Part shown: positions 25,911-34,249 of the stretch, in pieces
Layout of the letters: each line of letters opens with the position of its first letter
How positions within the stretch are numbered: position 1 is the stretch's first letter
DNA from: Allobacillus halotolerans
GTDB taxonomy: Bacteria > Bacillota > Bacilli > Bacillales > Alkalibacillaceae
Length of the DNA stretch: 64,000 bases
Direction: 5' to 3'
Assembly (NCBI RefSeq): GCF_018967645.1
Contig: NZ_JAHLZF010000001.1
Coordinates: 62,001 to 126,000, forward strand
Notes under the pieces: generated by a model
Seen by the model: only the letters and a program-made list of their open reading frames with translations
Database searches by the model: none
What the model was told of the DNA's origin: nothing
Translations under genes and position numbers: made by a program

Positions 25911-28553
25911 ATGAGTCAAGAAACAAAAAGTCGAAAGGCTAAGAAACAACAAAATAAAAAGAAGAAAAAGTTTAGTTGGAAAAAATTATTTATCAGCTTA
26001 TTGATTGTCGGTTTATTAGGTACAGTGATTGCTGTAGCTGTTGCGATATCTTTTATTAGCGATGCACCAAGCTTAGATGCTGAACAGCTTGAAGATCCAC
26101 TTTCTACAATAATCTTAGATAGAAACGGTGATTTTGTAGGCGAACTAGGTTCAGAAAAAAGACGTAAGATTACTTATGAAGAACTGTCTCCATTAATGGA
26201 AGACGCCGTATTGGCTACGGAGGATGTACGATTTTGGGATCACAACGGCATTGATTTCAGGCGTACAGCAGCTGCAGTCGTTGCGAACATTACAGACGGC
26301 TTTGGATCACAAGGCGGAAGTACAATTACTCAACAAGTCGTCAAAAATGCATTTTTAACGAAAGATAAGAAAATTAAGCGTAAAGTCCAAGAACAATACT
26401 TGGCCATTCAATTAGAACAAGAATACTCAAAGCAACAAATCTTGATGATGTACTTAAATAAAATTTATTATGGTAACGGGCTTTACGGTGTTGCCAAAGC
26501 TTCAGAGGTTTACTTTGGAAAGAAAGACTTGGAAGAATTGACGATTGCCGAAGCGGCATTACTGGCAGGGATTCCACAGCGACCTTCCGCTTATGATCCG
26601 ATCAAGAACCCGGATTTAGCTGAAGAGCGTCGGAATACGGTATTGGACTTAATGGTTCACCACGATAAAATTACCGAAGAGCAGGCTGAAGAAGCTAAAC
26701 AAGTAGCTGTAGCCGATATGATTCAAGATGGTTATGAAACAGAAATACCTTATGATTCATTCATCGAACAAGTCATTCGTGAAACGGAAGATGAATTAGG
26801 CGATGATGTTGACATCTTCTCTTCTGGATTAACGATTCATACGACACTTGATCGATCTGCCCAAGAACATGTTGAATATCTGTTAAGTGACGATTCACCT
26901 GTAAGCTTCCCGGATGACGAAATGGAAGCAGGGATTGCCGCAATTGATACAAAGACAGGTGAAATTTTAGCAATTGGTGGCGGTCGGAACAAAAAAGACG
27001 GTATTGGTGCTGGTTTTAACTATGCATTAAGTTCAAACCGTCCACCAGGTTCAGCCATTAAACCTGTATTGGATTTTGGACCTGCCATTGAACATTTAAA
27101 ATGGTCTACGTATCATCAAATGAATGATGAGCCAATATCTTTTCCTGGTAAAGATGAACCAATTCGAAACGCAGGGAGAGGTTATCATGGCTGGATGACA
27201 ATGCGCGAGGCATTGTACCAATCCTATAACACGACAGCCTACAAAGCGTTTGATGAAGTTGGTGCTGAGAAAGCATATGAGTTTGCTGAAGGCTTAGGTA
27301 TGAAAATGCCAGAACACCTCGTTCCTGCTGATTCAATCGGTGGTGGCAAATTGGAAACGAATCCACTTGAAATGGCCGGAGCTTTTACAGCCTTTGGAAA
27401 TGAGGGAATTTACAATGAACCTCACTCAGTCAAAAAAGTCGTTATGAGCGATGGAGAAGAAATTGAAATCAACCCAGAGTCTCGTGTAGCTATGTCTGAT
27501 TACACCGCTTATATGATTACGGATGTATTGAAAGATGTACCTAGAATTGGTACTGGTTCAAGATATACCAATGTGAGCGTTCCTGTTGCTGCGAAAACAG
27601 GTACGACTAATGACGACAAGGATTCGTGGTTGGTCGGTTATTCAACCAATTTCACGATATCCGTTTGGAGTGGTTACGCTGAGGAACAAAAATCAATTCC
27701 GGATAAATCAATATCTCAACGATTATTCAGTCAACTGATGAACCATATGTCTGAAGGTATAGAAACAGCTGATTTCGCACGACCAAGCTCTGTCATAGAA
27801 GTTGCGGTCGAAAAAGGTTCTCGTCCAGCAAAATTAGCTAGTGATTATACACCATCTAGTCAGATCGTTACAGAGTTATTTGTAAAAGGTCATGAACCTA
27901 CTGAAACATCTGATACCTATGTTGAAATGGATCCTGTTTCCAACTTTGATGCAATCTATGAGGAAGAAGATCAGCTCATTAACTTGTTCTGGGAGCATCC
28001 ATTACTTGGTGATTCTGATCGAGATATCGATGTTGAATTTGAACTAAGTGTCTCTGTAGATGGTAGTGACATGCAATCTGTCACAACGACACCTGAGACA
28101 GAATTCACATTCGATGAAATTGAACCAGGATCTACTTATGCGTTTGAACTCGTTGCGATTGATGCCAATAATAGTGAAAACCAAAGTGATCCTGTCACTG
28201 CCTCAGTAGAAATTCCTGAAGAAGAGGAAGAAGAACCAGAGCAAGACGAGGAAGAATCGGAAGAAGAAAATGAAGAAGAAAATCAAGAAAACAATGGTAA
28301 TAACGAAAATGGTAACGACGGTAATAGTGGAAATGGTAACGATGACAGTAATAACGATGAAAACACTAATGGTGGCAACACTAATTCTGGCGACGACAAT
28401 GATAGTCAAGAAGGTGACCAAGAACAAGATCAAACCGAAGAACAAAATGGAAATGATAACACGGAGACTGAGCCTGATAGTGAAGAAACTGATAACACAA
28501 CGAATGACTCTTCAGGAAACCAGTCTTCTGAAAATCAAGAAGACGCTGCATAA
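25911..28553 (+). CDS. ponA: Class A penicillin-binding protein 1 (glycosyltransferase/transpeptidase)
   Basis: This 880-residue bifunctional enzyme has a basic cytoplasmic start and a membrane anchor at about 23-48. The GT51 glycosyltransferase has catalytic E104 in ATEDVRFWDH, plus GGSTITQQ and RKVQEQYLAIQLE. The transpeptidase carries S381-A-I-K, S438-Y-N and K562-TGT. Residues about 690-765 look like a fibronectin type III domain. The last roughly 110 residues are a disordered run of Glu, Asp, Asn and Gly. It polymerises and cross-links peptidoglycan and is guided by GpsB. It is coupled to recU and ends at a strong terminator. Confidence 0.96.
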   Translation: MSQETKSRKAKKQQNKKKKKFSWKKLFISLLIVGLLGTVIAVAVAISFISDAPSLDAEQLEDPLSTIILDRNGDFVGELGSEKRRKITYEELSPLMEDAVLATEDVRFWDHNGIDFRRTAAAVVANITDGFGSQGGSTITQQVVKNAFLTKDKKIKRKVQEQYLAIQLEQEYSKQQILMMYLNKIYYGNGLYGVAKASEVYFGKKDLEELTIAEAALLAGIPQRPSAYDPIKNPDLAEERRNTVLDLMVHHDKITEEQAEEAKQVAVADMIQDGYETEIPYDSFIEQVIRETEDELGDDVDIFSSGLTIHTTLDRSAQEHVEYLLSDDSPVSFPDDEMEAGIAAIDTKTGEILAIGGGRNKKDGIGAGFNYALSSNRPPGSAIKPVLDFGPAIEHLKWSTYHQMNDEPISFPGKDEPIRNAGRGYHGWMTMREALYQSYNTTAYKAFDEVGAEKAYEFAEGLGMKMPEHLVPADSIGGGKLETNPLEMAGAFTAFGNEGIYNEPHSVKKVVMSDGEEIEINPESRVAMSDYTAYMITDVLKDVPRIGTGSRYTNVSVPVAAKTGTTNDDKDSWLVGYSTNFTISVWSGYAEEQKSIPDKSISQRLFSQLMNHMSEGIETADFARPSSVIEVAVEKGSRPAKLASDYTPSSQIVTELFVKGHEPTETSDTYVEMDPVSNFDAIYEEEDQLINLFWEHPLLGDSDRDIDVEFELSVSVDGSDMQSVTTTPETEFTFDEIEPGSTYAFELVAIDANNSENQSDPVTASVEIPEEEEEEPEQDEEESEEENEEENQENNGNNENGNDGNSGNGNDDSNNDENTNGGNTNSGDDNDSQEGDQEQDQTEEQNGNDNTETEPDSEETDNTTNDSSGNQSSENQEDAA

Positions 28554-28561
28554 ATAAAAAC

Positions 28562-28598
28562 AAAAAGACATTGAGATTCAGTTCTCAATGTCTTTTTT
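28562..28598 (+). terminator. Rho-independent terminator after ponA
   Basis: AAAAAGACATTGAGA and TTCTCAATGTCTTTTTT form a near-perfect stem with a 5-nt loop and terminal T run. Confidence 0.9.
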
Positions 28599-28636
28599 GT
28601 GATGTTTTATTTTCGTGCTACTCCCTGAGTGTATGT

Positions 28637-28795
28637 CTTCACGGTTAATATGCTTATCTTCAACATTAATTGGCTACGCTTCAACATTTATTTTTATTTG
28701 TTCAACGTTAATTAGCTGGGCTTCAACATTAACTTTCAATTCTTCAACACTAATCAATCATTCTTCAGCATTAATCTAAAGATCTTCAACATATG
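28637..28795. repeat. 21-bp tandem repeat array (about 7.5 units)
   Basis: Units begin at 28637, 28658, 28679, 28700, 28721, 28742, 28763 and 28784, exactly 21 bp apart with no insertions. The first 13 positions follow the consensus CTTCAACATTAAT and TTCA is present in every unit. The remaining 8 positions are essentially unrelated between units. The array fills the gap between the ponA terminator and the nth terminator hairpin. Frames on both strands are broken by stops, so it is probably non-coding. Its function is unknown. Confidence 0.9.
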
Positions 28796-28798
28796 AAA

Positions 28799-28822
28799 GC
28801 CAGCTTCTCAATAGAAGCTGGC
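28799..28822 (-). terminator. Hairpin after nth
   Basis: GCCAGCTTCT and AGAAGCTGGC form a perfect 10-bp stem with a CAAT loop, 16 bp past the nth stop. The T tract is weak on both strands. Confidence 0.6.
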
Positions 28823-28837
28823 GATTGTTTTGTTCAG

Positions 28838-29503
28838 TTACGTTTTCGAAATGACTTCCTTTTTCTTCATCCGCTTTTGGCCTTCCCTGCAGAGTTCCAG
28901 TAAAGGACATTCTGGACAGTTTGGTGACTTTGCTCTACAATGATAACGACCGAAGAAAATCATTCGGTGATGCGTATCGCTCCATTCTTCCTTTGGGATT
29001 TTTCGCATTAATGTTTTTTCTACTTCAAGTACTGAATCCTTCCAACGACAGATTCCCAGTCGCTTTGAAACACGCTCAACATGTGTATCAACAGCTATTG
29101 CTGGCATACCAAAAGCGACAGACATCACAACATTGGCTGTTTTTCTTCCTACACCAGCCAAACCAATTAATTGATCATAATCATTCGGTACTTTCCCATC
29201 ATAGTTTGCAATCAAATCTTCGGAAAGTTTGCGAATGTTTTTTGCTTTACTTCTAAAGAGTCCGATCCGTCGGATATCATTTTCCAATTCTTCTAATGGA
29301 ACATTTAAATAGTCTTCTGGTGATTGATATTTCTTAAAAAGATCGGGAGTTACTTTGTTAATGAGCGCATCTGTTGCTTGGGCTGATAAAACGACGGCAA
29401 TCAATAGTTCAAATTCGTTTGAATGAGTCAATTCACACTCAGCATCTGGAAACATATCTTCGAAAGTATCTAGAACAACTCTTATTTGTTTCTTCGTCAG
29501 CAA
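28838..29503 (-). CDS. nth: Endonuclease III (DNA glycosylase/AP lyase)
   Basis: This 221-residue base-excision-repair enzyme acts on oxidised pyrimidines. The helix-hairpin-helix GLAGVGRKTANVV with its catalytic lysine is present. The 4Fe-4S ligand set near the C-terminus reads CRAKSPNCPECPLLELC. The start is TTG 29503: GGGGGG lies 6 nt upstream and the protein then begins MLTKKQ like B. subtilis Nth. The longer frame from 29530 would overlap dnaD. It lies 11 bp after dnaD, as in other Bacillaceae. Confidence 0.95.
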   Translation of the reverse strand: MLTKKQIRVVLDTFEDMFPDAECELTHSNEFELLIAVVLSAQATDALINKVTPDLFKKYQSPEDYLNVPLEELENDIRRIGLFRSKAKNIRKLSEDLIANYDGKVPNDYDQLIGLAGVGRKTANVVMSVAFGMPAIAVDTHVERVSKRLGICRWKDSVLEVEKTLMRKIPKEEWSDTHHRMIFFGRYHCRAKSPNCPECPLLELCREGQKRMKKKEVISKT

Positions 29504-29514
29504 GGTTTTCCCCC

Positions 29515-30177
29515 CTACTCTTCCAACCAATTATAATAAACCGATGTATCCCGTTTCTCTTTTGGTTTTTCTTGTATCGGCTCTTTCGTTTGGTTCATAT
29601 CCGCTGAACTCCGTATACCTCTCTTCTTCCACTCTGCCAAAATCCGATCAATATAGCGGAAATTCATTTTCCCCATTAAAACAGCTTCACGAAGAGCTGC
29701 TTTAATTAAAGCTGGTTTAAATTGATCTTGATCAAGCCAGTGGCTTACGGTTTCAATCTCTATAGGTGACAACGCACGACCGAATTCCTGCTCAAATAAT
29801 CCGAAAAGCTTTCCTTCTTCCTTCTTCTCTTCTTCTTTTGTCGAGGTAGAGCCTTCGTATAATTTATTAATTAACGGTTCAAGAGAATACCATTCATGCA
29901 CCATGCGCTGTTCATCCTCTATTTGTTCAATTCGTAAATAACCGTTATTTTTAAGTTTCTTTAAAATATTTGCTACTTCATGTGGAGATAGTTGCATATT
30001 TTCGGAGATAAATTCAAATGAAGGCAATAAATCTCCTTGTTGCTGTAAAGTGATCAGTTGCAAAATAACAATGACATCTTGTTCAACGAGGTCAAGTTTT
30101 CGATAAGAACGAATTAACTCCGTTGGAACACTGATCTGATGCATCATCATTTTTTGATAAGAAAATGGTATATCCAA
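29515..30177 (-). CDS. dnaD: DNA replication initiation protein DnaD
   Basis: This 220-residue primosomal protein, working with DnaB and DnaI, remodels DNA at oriC and restarts forks. An N-terminal winged helix (about 10-90) and the C-terminal DDBH2 domain with SHWLDQDQFKPALIKAALREAV and the following YIDRILAEWKKRGI are visible. The start is placed at TTG 30177, where AGAGGG has 6-nt spacing. The frame extends upstream to a GTG at 30279, but that would add 34 residues not typical of the family. The asnS terminator lies upstream. Confidence 0.9.
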   Translation of the reverse strand: MDIPFSYQKMMMHQISVPTELIRSYRKLDLVEQDVIVILQLITLQQQGDLLPSFEFISENMQLSPHEVANILKKLKNNGYLRIEQIEDEQRMVHEWYSLEPLINKLYEGSTSTKEEEKKEEGKLFGLFEQEFGRALSPIEIETVSHWLDQDQFKPALIKAALREAVLMGKMNFRYIDRILAEWKKRGIRSSADMNQTKEPIQEKPKEKRDTSVYYNWLEE

Positions 30178-30293
30178 AACGATCCCTCTTTCTAGGCCGT
30201 TCATATTCCTGAAGTGTATAACCGCTGTTTGTATAGAAATTCTAAAACTTTCATGATAATCGTTGAGAAGGTAAGTCACTTAATCTCTTAAAA

Positions 30294-30321
30294 AGATGAC
30301 TCAATATAAATTGAGCCATCT
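30294..30321 (-). terminator. Rho-independent terminator after asnS
   Basis: AGATGaCTCAAT and ATTGAGcCATCT form a 12-bp stem with one mismatch, followed on the minus strand by TTTTT. Confidence 0.8.
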
Positions 30322-30327
30322 GTCTTC

Positions 30328-31620
30328 TTAAGGATACAATCGATTTAATAAGCGTGGGAATGGAATCGTTTCACGGATATGTTCTGTTCCGGAAATCCAT
30401 GCAACTGTACGTTCCAACCCGAGTCCGAACCCGGAATGTGGTACACTTCCGTATTCGCGTAACTGTAAATACCACTCATATGCAGGACCTTCTAGCCCAT
30501 GTTCTTCGTAGCGTTTTTTCATTAATTCATAGTCGTATATTCTTTCGGAACCACCGATAATTTCACCATAGCCTTCAGGAGCGATCAAATCAGCGCAAAG
30601 AGCGACTTTCTCGTTGTTTGGATCGGGTTGCATATAAAATGCTTTAATTTCCGTCGGGAAGTGCGTGATGAATACGGGTTGATCATGTGCTTTCGCAATC
30701 GCCGTCTCATGTGGCGCACCAAAATCATCGCCCCAATCAATATCTTCAAAACCTTCTTTTTTCAAGAATTCAATAGCATCATCATACGTAATCCGTGGGA
30801 ATGGTGCTTTGATTTTCTCTAATTGTTCTTTATCTCGTTCCAATACATCCAATTCCATATCACAGTTTTTCAAAACAGATTGAACTAGATGCTGTACGTA
30901 ATTTTCTTGAATGACTAAACTATCGTCATGATCCATGAAAGCCATTTCTGGTTCGATCATCCAGAATTCAATTAAATGGCGTCGTGTTTTTGATTTTTCT
31001 GCACGGAAAGTCGGACCGAATGAAAAAACTTTACCTAGCGCCATCGCAGCAGCTTCTAAATAAAGCTGGCCACTTTGAGATAAATAGGCATCTTCATCAA
31101 AGTATTTCGTGTGGAATAATTCCGTTGTTCCTTCCGCTGAAGCTCCGGTTAAAATTGGTGGATCGATTTTAACAAAACCTTCATCATTGAAAAATTCGTA
31201 AGTTGCACGAATAATTTCATTTCTCACTTTCATAATGGCATGTTGTTTTTTTGAACGTAACCATAAATGGCGGTGATCCATTAGAAATTCTGGTCCGTGT
31301 TCTTTTGGTGTAATTGGGTAATCATGAGCTTCTTGAATGATCTCAAAGCCTGTTACTTGTAATTCATAGCCTAAAGGGCTTCTTTTGTCTTCTACAATTT
31401 CACCTGTTACATAGAGAGAAGTTTCTTGATTCAAATGCTTCGCTTGTTCGAATAATTCTTCTCCCACAACAGACTTTACAATAACTCCTTGGATAAACCC
31501 TGTTCCATCACGTAATTGTAAAAATGCAATTTTTCCACTAGAACGTTTATTATGAAGCCAGACACCAATCGTTACCGATTCATTTACATGTTTGCCGACT
31601 TCTGCGATTGTTGTTTTCAT
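30328..31620 (-). CDS. asnS: Asparaginyl-tRNA synthetase
   Basis: This 430-residue class IIb synthetase, identical in length to B. subtilis AsnS, has an N-terminal OB anticodon-binding domain (about 1-105). The catalytic core has motif 2 ([21 protein letters not shown]) and motif 3 ([15 protein letters not shown]). It charges tRNA-Asn directly. It follows aspB by 14 bp, so the aminotransferase that makes aspartate, the precursor of asparagine, is cotranscribed. No T-box leader was seen. Confidence 0.96.
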   Translation of the reverse strand: MKTTIAEVGKHVNESVTIGVWLHNKRSSGKIAFLQLRDGTGFIQGVIVKSVVGEELFEQAKHLNQETSLYVTGEIVEDKRSPLGYELQVTGFEIIQEAHDYPITPKEHGPEFLMDHRHLWLRSKKQHAIMKVRNEIIRATYEFFNDEGFVKIDPPILTGASAEGTTELFHTKYFDEDAYLSQSGQLYLEAAAMALGKVFSFGPTFRAEKSKTRRHLIEFWMIEPEMAFMDHDDSLVIQENYVQHLVQSVLKNCDMELDVLERDKEQLEKIKAPFPRITYDDAIEFLKKEGFEDIDWGDDFGAPHETAIAKAHDQPVFITHFPTEIKAFYMQPDPNNEKVALCADLIAPEGYGEIIGGSERIYDYELMKKRYEEHGLEGPAYEWYLQLREYGSVPHSGFGLGLERTVAWISGTEHIRETIPFPRLLNRLYP

Positions 31621-31634
31621 TTATTACTTCCTCC

Positions 31635-32822
31635 TTAATTCGACGAATGCTTCTTCACAAAGCGAGCAATTCGTTTGGATGCTTCTTCTAAATTCTCAAG
31701 TGATGTCGCGTATGATAGACGTATGTTTTCTGGCGAACCAAAGCCAGAACCAGGAACGACGGCTACTTTTTCTTCCTCTAGTAATTGTTTCACCCATTCA
31801 TCTGTTGAATCAAAAGGCGAATTTGCTACAACTTCAGATATGTTCGGGAACAAATAAAATGCTCCTTTAGGCTTTACACAAGAAATACCAGGAATATCTG
31901 TCATCCATTCATATAATTTGTTCAGTCGTTCTTCAAATGCTTTTTTCATTTCGTTCAATTTATGCTGATCCATGGAGTATGCACCAATGGCAGCAAACTG
32001 CGAAATGGTTGTCGGGTTCGATGTCGAATGAGATGACAAGTTACTCATCGCTTGAATAATTTGTTGATTTCCAGCGGCATATCCAATACGCCAACCTGTC
32101 ATGGCATGCGACTTGCTCACTCCGTTAATGACAACCGTATGTTCTTTTAAATCATCGGATAACTGAGCGATCGAGACATGATCGTCGGATCCATAAATTA
32201 ACTTCTCATAGATTTCATCAGAAACGATGATTAACTCGTGTTTAAGAGCAACTTCTCCAAGTGCTTTCAATTCTTCTTCTGTATAAAGTGTGCCTGTTGG
32301 GTTTGAAGGTGAATTTAAAATAACAGCCTTCGTGTAATCCGTTATCGAATTTTCCAGCTGCTCTGGTGTTATTTTAAAGTCATTTTCTTCTGAAGCTTTT
32401 ACATAGACGGGCTGCCCCTCTGCTAATTTTACTTGTTCTGGATAACTTACCCAGTAAGGAACAGGAATAACGACCTCGTCGCCACGGTTCAACAACACTT
32501 GAAACAGATTATACAAGGCATGCTTGGCACCAGTCGTTACGATAATTTCTTCTTCCGTATACTGTAACCCTTGATCTTCTTGCAATTTTTTAATGATCGC
32601 TTGTTTTAATGCAGGAATACCACCAGCAGGTGTGTAAGTTGTCTTTCCTTCATCCATCGCTTTTTTGGCTACATTCAAAATGTCTTCCGGTGTGTTGAAA
32701 TCAGGTTCTCCAGCACCAAGACCAATCACATCATGGCCTTCTTCTTTTAATGCCTTCGCTTTAGATGTAATAGCTAAAGTCGTTGATGGGGTCAATGCTT
32801 GAACGCGATCGGCTAATTCCAT
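31635..32822 (-). CDS. aspB: Aspartate aminotransferase (class I, PLP)
   Basis: This 395-residue PLP enzyme interconverts oxaloacetate/glutamate and aspartate/2-oxoglutarate. The Schiff-base K237 lies in NGVSKSHAMTGWRIGYAAG. GAGEPDFNTP and SPSNPTGTLY bind cofactor and substrate. The start is ATG 32822, behind GGAGTGGTG. A GTG 12 bp upstream overlaps that site and is unlikely. It forms a run ypmB-aspB-asnS as in B. subtilis. Confidence 0.95.
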   Translation of the reverse strand: MELADRVQALTPSTTLAITSKAKALKEEGHDVIGLGAGEPDFNTPEDILNVAKKAMDEGKTTYTPAGGIPALKQAIIKKLQEDQGLQYTEEEIIVTTGAKHALYNLFQVLLNRGDEVVIPVPYWVSYPEQVKLAEGQPVYVKASEENDFKITPEQLENSITDYTKAVILNSPSNPTGTLYTEEELKALGEVALKHELIIVSDEIYEKLIYGSDDHVSIAQLSDDLKEHTVVINGVSKSHAMTGWRIGYAAGNQQIIQAMSNLSSHSTSNPTTISQFAAIGAYSMDQHKLNEMKKAFEERLNKLYEWMTDIPGISCVKPKGAFYLFPNISEVVANSPFDSTDEWVKQLLEEEKVAVVPGSGFGSPENIRLSYATSLENLEEASKRIARFVKKHSSN

Positions 32823-32852
32823 ATGTAACACCACTCCTTCATTTCGATTTCA

Positions 32853-33359
32853 TTATTCTTTTTGAAACGAGATTGAATCGTAAATTTCTCCGTCACTAAA
32901 ATGGAAGTTCTGGAAGTAATATTGCTCACTCGTTGTGTAGATCACTTCCCAAATAAAACGATCTTGGATAATTCCTGGTGAGATGGACACGAGTTCACAG
33001 TTCGTGCATTGAGAAGACCATTGGTTCAGCATCTCTTCTTTTGTCAACCCGTTCTCTTGCTCAAGTGTTTTCATTTCTTCAACTTTTTCTGTCTTTGGTA
33101 CAAATACATAGTAAGCCTTATCTTCATTATTTTTACCTAAATAGACAAAATAAGATGATTCACCATTGAATTCAAACGATTCATCTACGGACTCAATTGG
33201 ACCGTGCTCAAGAGCAATTTCCGCTACACGTTCCATGTGATCCTTATGATCTTTCTTTGTGTTATAAGATGTAACCATGAGAATACTGAAAAGAGCAACC
33301 AAGAACAAAACGATCAGTGTAATAATCCCGATGACAATATATTTTTTCTTTATTTGCAT
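32853..33359 (-). CDS. ypmB: YpmB-like membrane-anchored protein (DUF5590)
   Basis: This 168-residue protein has a basic start, one membrane segment at about 8-30 and an extracellular domain. That domain has two PepSY-like units (YYVFVPKTEKVEEM and the later FIWEVIYTTSEQYYFQNFHF). Position before aspB and architecture match B. subtilis YpmB, whose function is unknown. A cysteine pair at SQCTNCE may form a disulfide outside the cell. A GGTAGG site lies about 10 nt before the ATG. Confidence 0.82.
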   Translation of the reverse strand: MQIKKKYIVIGIITLIVLFLVALFSILMVTSYNTKKDHKDHMERVAEIALEHGPIESVDESFEFNGESSYFVYLGKNNEDKAYYVFVPKTEKVEEMKTLEQENGLTKEEMLNQWSSQCTNCELVSISPGIIQDRFIWEVIYTTSEQYYFQNFHFSDGEIYDSISFQKE

Positions 33360-33462
33360 TTCTGTGGAACCTACCTTGCGTTTTCTTTAGACTATTTAAG
33401 CACACTGTTCATTATAACAGTAATCAACAATTTTTTTCATTGTTTTCACCCAAATTCATTGG

Positions 33463-34209
33463 TTATCGTCTGACAAGGAAGATTCGATAAGGATTATTTC
33501 CTAATTCTATATGAACAGATAGTTGATTGGTTAAAAAGAACGCTTCAATCCACTCCTTTGAAAACACGTCATTCAGTAACCTCATTTGTTTTTTCTTCGC
33601 TTTTTCCTGAATGACTGCAACGCGTGGATCCAGTTTATCCAAGAATCCTATATCTAAATCTGATTCATAAATATATGAAGGAACATAAACGACGGTCGTT
33701 CGGTCGCTGTACTGCTTGACCGACGAAGTTTCATACCAATAGGCAGAAAAGTTATCACGCTTTAATTCCAGGTTTCCTGTTATTCCATGTTTGGATGGAT
33801 AATACTTCACTTGGTATTCATCGTTAAAATGGACGGATTTTTCTTTCGATAAATCGATGACTTGGACATCTTTTTGATTCACTGTACAAGTTTTTGATCG
33901 TTCGGGAATTATTAATTGGTCCACAGAATATTTTTTTGTGAGAAATGTTAAGTTTCCACAGTTGTGCTCATCGATTTTCGTAATAACAATTCCACGAATT
34001 GTATAATCATCCCATTGATCTAATTGGTTTAAAATTTGTTGTCGATCAAGTTCATGCCCTGTGTTGAATAAATAGATATCCGTCTCATTCACTTTCAGGA
34101 AAGCAATATTCCCTTCATTCAGTGGATAGTAAATTAATTCATCATTATGATCCGTTTGAAATAGCGGAAAAGAAGTTATACCGATTAGTAGAGCAAGAAT
34201 TAGTTTCAA
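33463..34209 (-). CDS. Secreted protein with degenerate metallo-beta-lactamase-like fold
   Basis: A signal peptide (MKLILALLIGITSFPLF) precedes a domain of about 225 residues. Its order of segments, GNIAFLKVNETDIYLFNTG, IRGIVITKIDEHNCGNLTFL and VDQLIIPE, mimics the ComEC-type extracellular metallo-beta-lactamase domain. The metal motif HxHxDH is replaced by TKIDEHNCG and later histidine ligands are not evident, so hydrolase activity is doubtful. The start is taken as TTG 34209 (AGGTG 6 nt upstream). It sits between dinG and ypmB, where B. subtilis has ypmA. Fold assignment is by pattern only. Confidence 0.6.
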   Translation of the reverse strand: MKLILALLIGITSFPLFQTDHNDELIYYPLNEGNIAFLKVNETDIYLFNTGHELDRQQILNQLDQWDDYTIRGIVITKIDEHNCGNLTFLTKKYSVDQLIIPERSKTCTVNQKDVQVIDLSKEKSVHFNDEYQVKYYPSKHGITGNLELKRDNFSAYWYETSSVKQYSDRTTVVYVPSYIYESDLDIGFLDKLDPRVAVIQEKAKKKQMRLLNDVFSKEWIEAFFLTNQLSVHIELGNNPYRIFLVRR

Positions 34210-34249
34210 TGGCTTCACCTATCCATAAAGATTTCTGACATCCCTCTTA

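Noticed and set aside
28203-28445. Hydrophobic minus-strand frame (80 codons)
   Set aside because: It is the antisense of the PonA acidic tail; GAA/GAT-rich codons read backwards give Phe/Ile/Val runs. No ribosome site.
28637-28795. CRISPR array
   Set aside because: Period is only 21 bp with a 13-bp conserved part and 8-bp spacers, far below CRISPR dimensions, and no cas genes are present.
30178-30279. 34-residue N-terminal extension of DnaD from GTG 30279
   Set aside because: Not family-like; a TTG with well-spaced AGAGGG is at 30177. GTG use cannot be fully excluded.
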